Source: Halodesulfovibrio sp. (GTDB taxonomy: Bacteria; Desulfobacterota; Desulfovibrionia; Desulfovibrionales; Desulfovibrionaceae). Taken from it: a stretch of DNA of 64,000 bases. Every line of letters starts with the position of its first letter. The stretch's first letter is position 1. Of this stretch, positions 62,709-64,000 are shown one piece after another. The position numbers and the translations under genes were made by a program. The notes under the pieces were generated by a model. The model was not told the origin of the DNA, made no database searches, and saw nothing but the letters and a program-made list of their open reading frames with translations. The DNA lies in NCBI RefSeq assembly GCF_025210605.1, contig NZ_JAOARI010000031.1, positions 62,001 through 126,000 of the forward strand. Reading direction: 5' to 3'.

Positions 62709-62825
62709 TATTGCAATTTTTGTGAGCACATTATCTCGCTGACTATACTCACAATATACTTTTTGTTTAGCCAAACTAGGCTGTTCTAGTTTGGCTGATT
62801 GATAGTTAAGGCAGCTCATATAATC

Positions 62826-62868
62826 AAAGCCCCCGCATCTGACATGTAATCAGGTGCGGGGGCTTTCT
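62826..62868. terminator. Bidirectional terminator, nitroreductase / antiporter
   Basis: AAAGCCCCCGCATCTGA (62826-62842) pairs with TCAGGTGCGGGGGCTTT (62850-62866), one wobble pair. Confidence 0.9.
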
Positions 62869-62888
62869 ATTTATATAGGGCTAGCTTG

Positions 62889-64000
62889 CTAACTTGCGTC
62901 AGGCAGCTTTTTACCTACGAGGAAGAGCATTGCAACTACTGCTGCAAGACCTAACGGAAGGGTGATAATTGGTGAGAAACCAAGACCTGCCGGAAGGAAT
63001 CCGAAGAGAACTGATACGCCGCCGACCGCAAGTGCATAGAAAAGCTGAGTGCGAACGTGGTCAATGTGGTCACATGCAGAACCCATGGAAGACAAGATGG
63101 TGGTATCAGAGATTGGTGAGCAGTGGTCACCAAAAATAGCACCAGTCAGAACCGCAGCGATGTTAAGAAGCAGGTACGCCTGATCTCCGTTGATAGCCCA
63201 AGCAAGTGGAATCGCCAGTGGCATGAGGATACCCATTGTGCCGTACGATGTTCCTGTTGCGAAGGAGATAACGGAACCGAGAACGAAGATAATAGACGGC
63301 AAAATAAATGGAGGAAGTGTATCGGACAATACGCTTACGAGCCAGATTGCAGTGCCGAGCTCTTTAATAATACCGGAAAGAGACCATGCCAGCAGGAGGA
63401 TAACAGCGGTAATTGTCATAGACTTAATACCGAGAATCCAAGTGGTGATGGCTTCCTCAATGGTAAATACTTTTTTGCAAACGCCCATTACCATGGCAAC
63501 GATACCGGCAAGTAAAGCTGCCTGAAACAGAACTACAGAAGCATCGGAAGCGCCGAAGCATTCGCGTACAGCAAAAAAGCTGAATGGAGCGGCATTAATT
63601 TTTGCAAGCATCTCAGCATTGTCGATAGCGCTAAGACCGTTGAAGTAGAAGCCGAGGAATGCAGCTACGATAAGTGTACCGATTGGAATAATGGCGTTCC
63701 AAATGGAAGGAACAACATGTGCACCCGGCTCAAGCTGTGTAGTTTCTTCAGAAGCCATAGGGTTGGCATTGTCAGCTAACACTTTACCGTGTTTACGGGC
63801 ACGTTCTTCTGCCTTCAGCATTGGACCGAATTCACGCAGAAGCATAATTCCTGCGAGAACAAAGAACAGAATGAAAATATTGTAGAAGCGGTATGGGATT
63901 GTTTCAACAAACGCACCGTATGCATTCATCTGAATGCCAACCTGTTCAAAGCCGTCCTTAATAAGACCAACTTCATAGGCAACCCATGTAGAAATAAGTG
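62889..64000 (-). CDS. NhaC-family Na+/H+ antiporter, partial
   Basis: Membrane antiporter, 5' end cut by the window edge; the frame stays open across 63930-64000 (reading Ile-Ser-Thr-Trp-Val-Ala-Tyr-Glu-Val-Gly-Leu just before an internal Met). About 370 residues are visible, with eight or more membrane helices, Thr-Gly-Thr-Ser-Tyr-Gly-Thr-Met and Gly-Asp-His-Cys-Ser-Pro-Ile-Ser-Asp-Thr-Thr, the NhaC signatures. A sodium-dependent function suits a marine host. Confidence 0.9.
   Translation of the reverse strand, partial: LISTWVAYEVGLIKDGFEQVGIQMNAYGAFVETIPYRFYNIFILFFVLAGIMLLREFGPMLKAEERARKHGKVLADNANPMASEETTQLEPGAHVVPSIWNAIIPIGTLIVAAFLGFYFNGLSAIDNAEMLAKINAAPFSFFAVRECFGASDASVVLFQAALLAGIVAMVMGVCKKVFTIEEAITTWILGIKSMTITAVILLLAWSLSGIIKELGTAIWLVSVLSDTLPPFILPSIIFVLGSVISFATGTSYGTMGILMPLAIPLAWAINGDQAYLLLNIAAVLTGAIFGDHCSPISDTTILSSMGSACDHIDHVRTQLFYALAVGGVSVLFGFLPAGLGFSPIITLPLGLAAVVAMLFLVGKKLPDAS

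Noticed and set aside
1..64000. CRISPR array, prophage, IS element or integron
   Set aside because: No regularly spaced direct repeats, transposase, integrase or phage structural gene was seen.

Overview
The window reads as a stretch of chromosome from a Gram-negative, flagellated, probably anaerobic bacterium, most likely a marine Desulfovibrio-type sulfate reducer (Desulfovibrionaceae, Halodesulfovibrio-like). This is inferred from the gene content: a MoeA fused to a periplasmic-binding-type domain, a MucR/Ros zinc-finger regulator, a B. subtilis-type Fe-S PurF, an FMN alpha-hydroxy-acid oxidase with a Cys-rich N-terminus, a Tol system, and moderate G+C. No rRNA or marker gene settles the species. 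No prophage, insertion sequence, CRISPR array or integron is visible, and almost all genes are ordinary housekeeping or transport genes.

Layout. 0-5.3 kb: tolQ-tolR-tolA on the minus strand (the cluster probably continues off the left edge), a TolC-family outer-membrane channel and an orphan lipoprotein. 5.4-9 kb: tRNA-Leu(CAG), ribF and a CBS-regulated ClC channel. 9.4-18 kb: a chemoreceptor with two CHASE3 domains, a FadR-type regulator next to an alpha-hydroxy-acid oxidase, a ferredoxin-nitroreductase, a Pho-box Na/Pi transporter, a structured intergenic region and a universal stress protein. 18-29 kb: moeA-PBP and ybhB; the minus-strand set carB, purF, kdsD; then hisH-hisF. 29-42 kb: hydantoinase-type protein with a small unknown protein, mucR, prfC, class II photolyase, xthA, an M24 peptidase, a Sel1 protein with a SpoIIAA-like protein, an FG-GAP lipid-envelope-type exported protein, and an RsmF-type RNA methyltransferase. 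42.6-49.4 kb: motA-motB-motB-fliL-fliN-fliO-fliP-fliQ behind yggS and era. 49.9-53.9 kb: a compact folate operon (5-formyl-THF cyclo-ligase, laccase-domain protein, pabA, pabB, pabC). 54-55.4 kb: a phosphoesterase, initiator tRNA and infA. 55.4-61 kb: a complete dipeptide/oligopeptide ABC operon. 62-64 kb: a small nitroreductase and an NhaC-type antiporter cut by the right edge.

The least explained material lies between genes. Two families of intergenic repeats sit in sense orientation just after stop codons: family A, about 170-190 bp, three copies, each ending in the same aggctgtcct hairpin; and family B, about 112 bp, two copies, each built on a perfect 14-bp stem. There is also a multi-hairpin candidate RNA at 16.55-16.78 kb, a 21-bp stem-loop and an orphan terminator upstream of moeA, a leader with a Pho box and a possible 9-codon upstream ORF before the Na/Pi transporter, and a gene-free 730-bp stretch at 38.5-39.2 kb with a three-copy 10-mer, a T8 hairpin and a promoter-terminator pair. 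These are the best candidates for undescribed functions, but none is proven by sequence alone.
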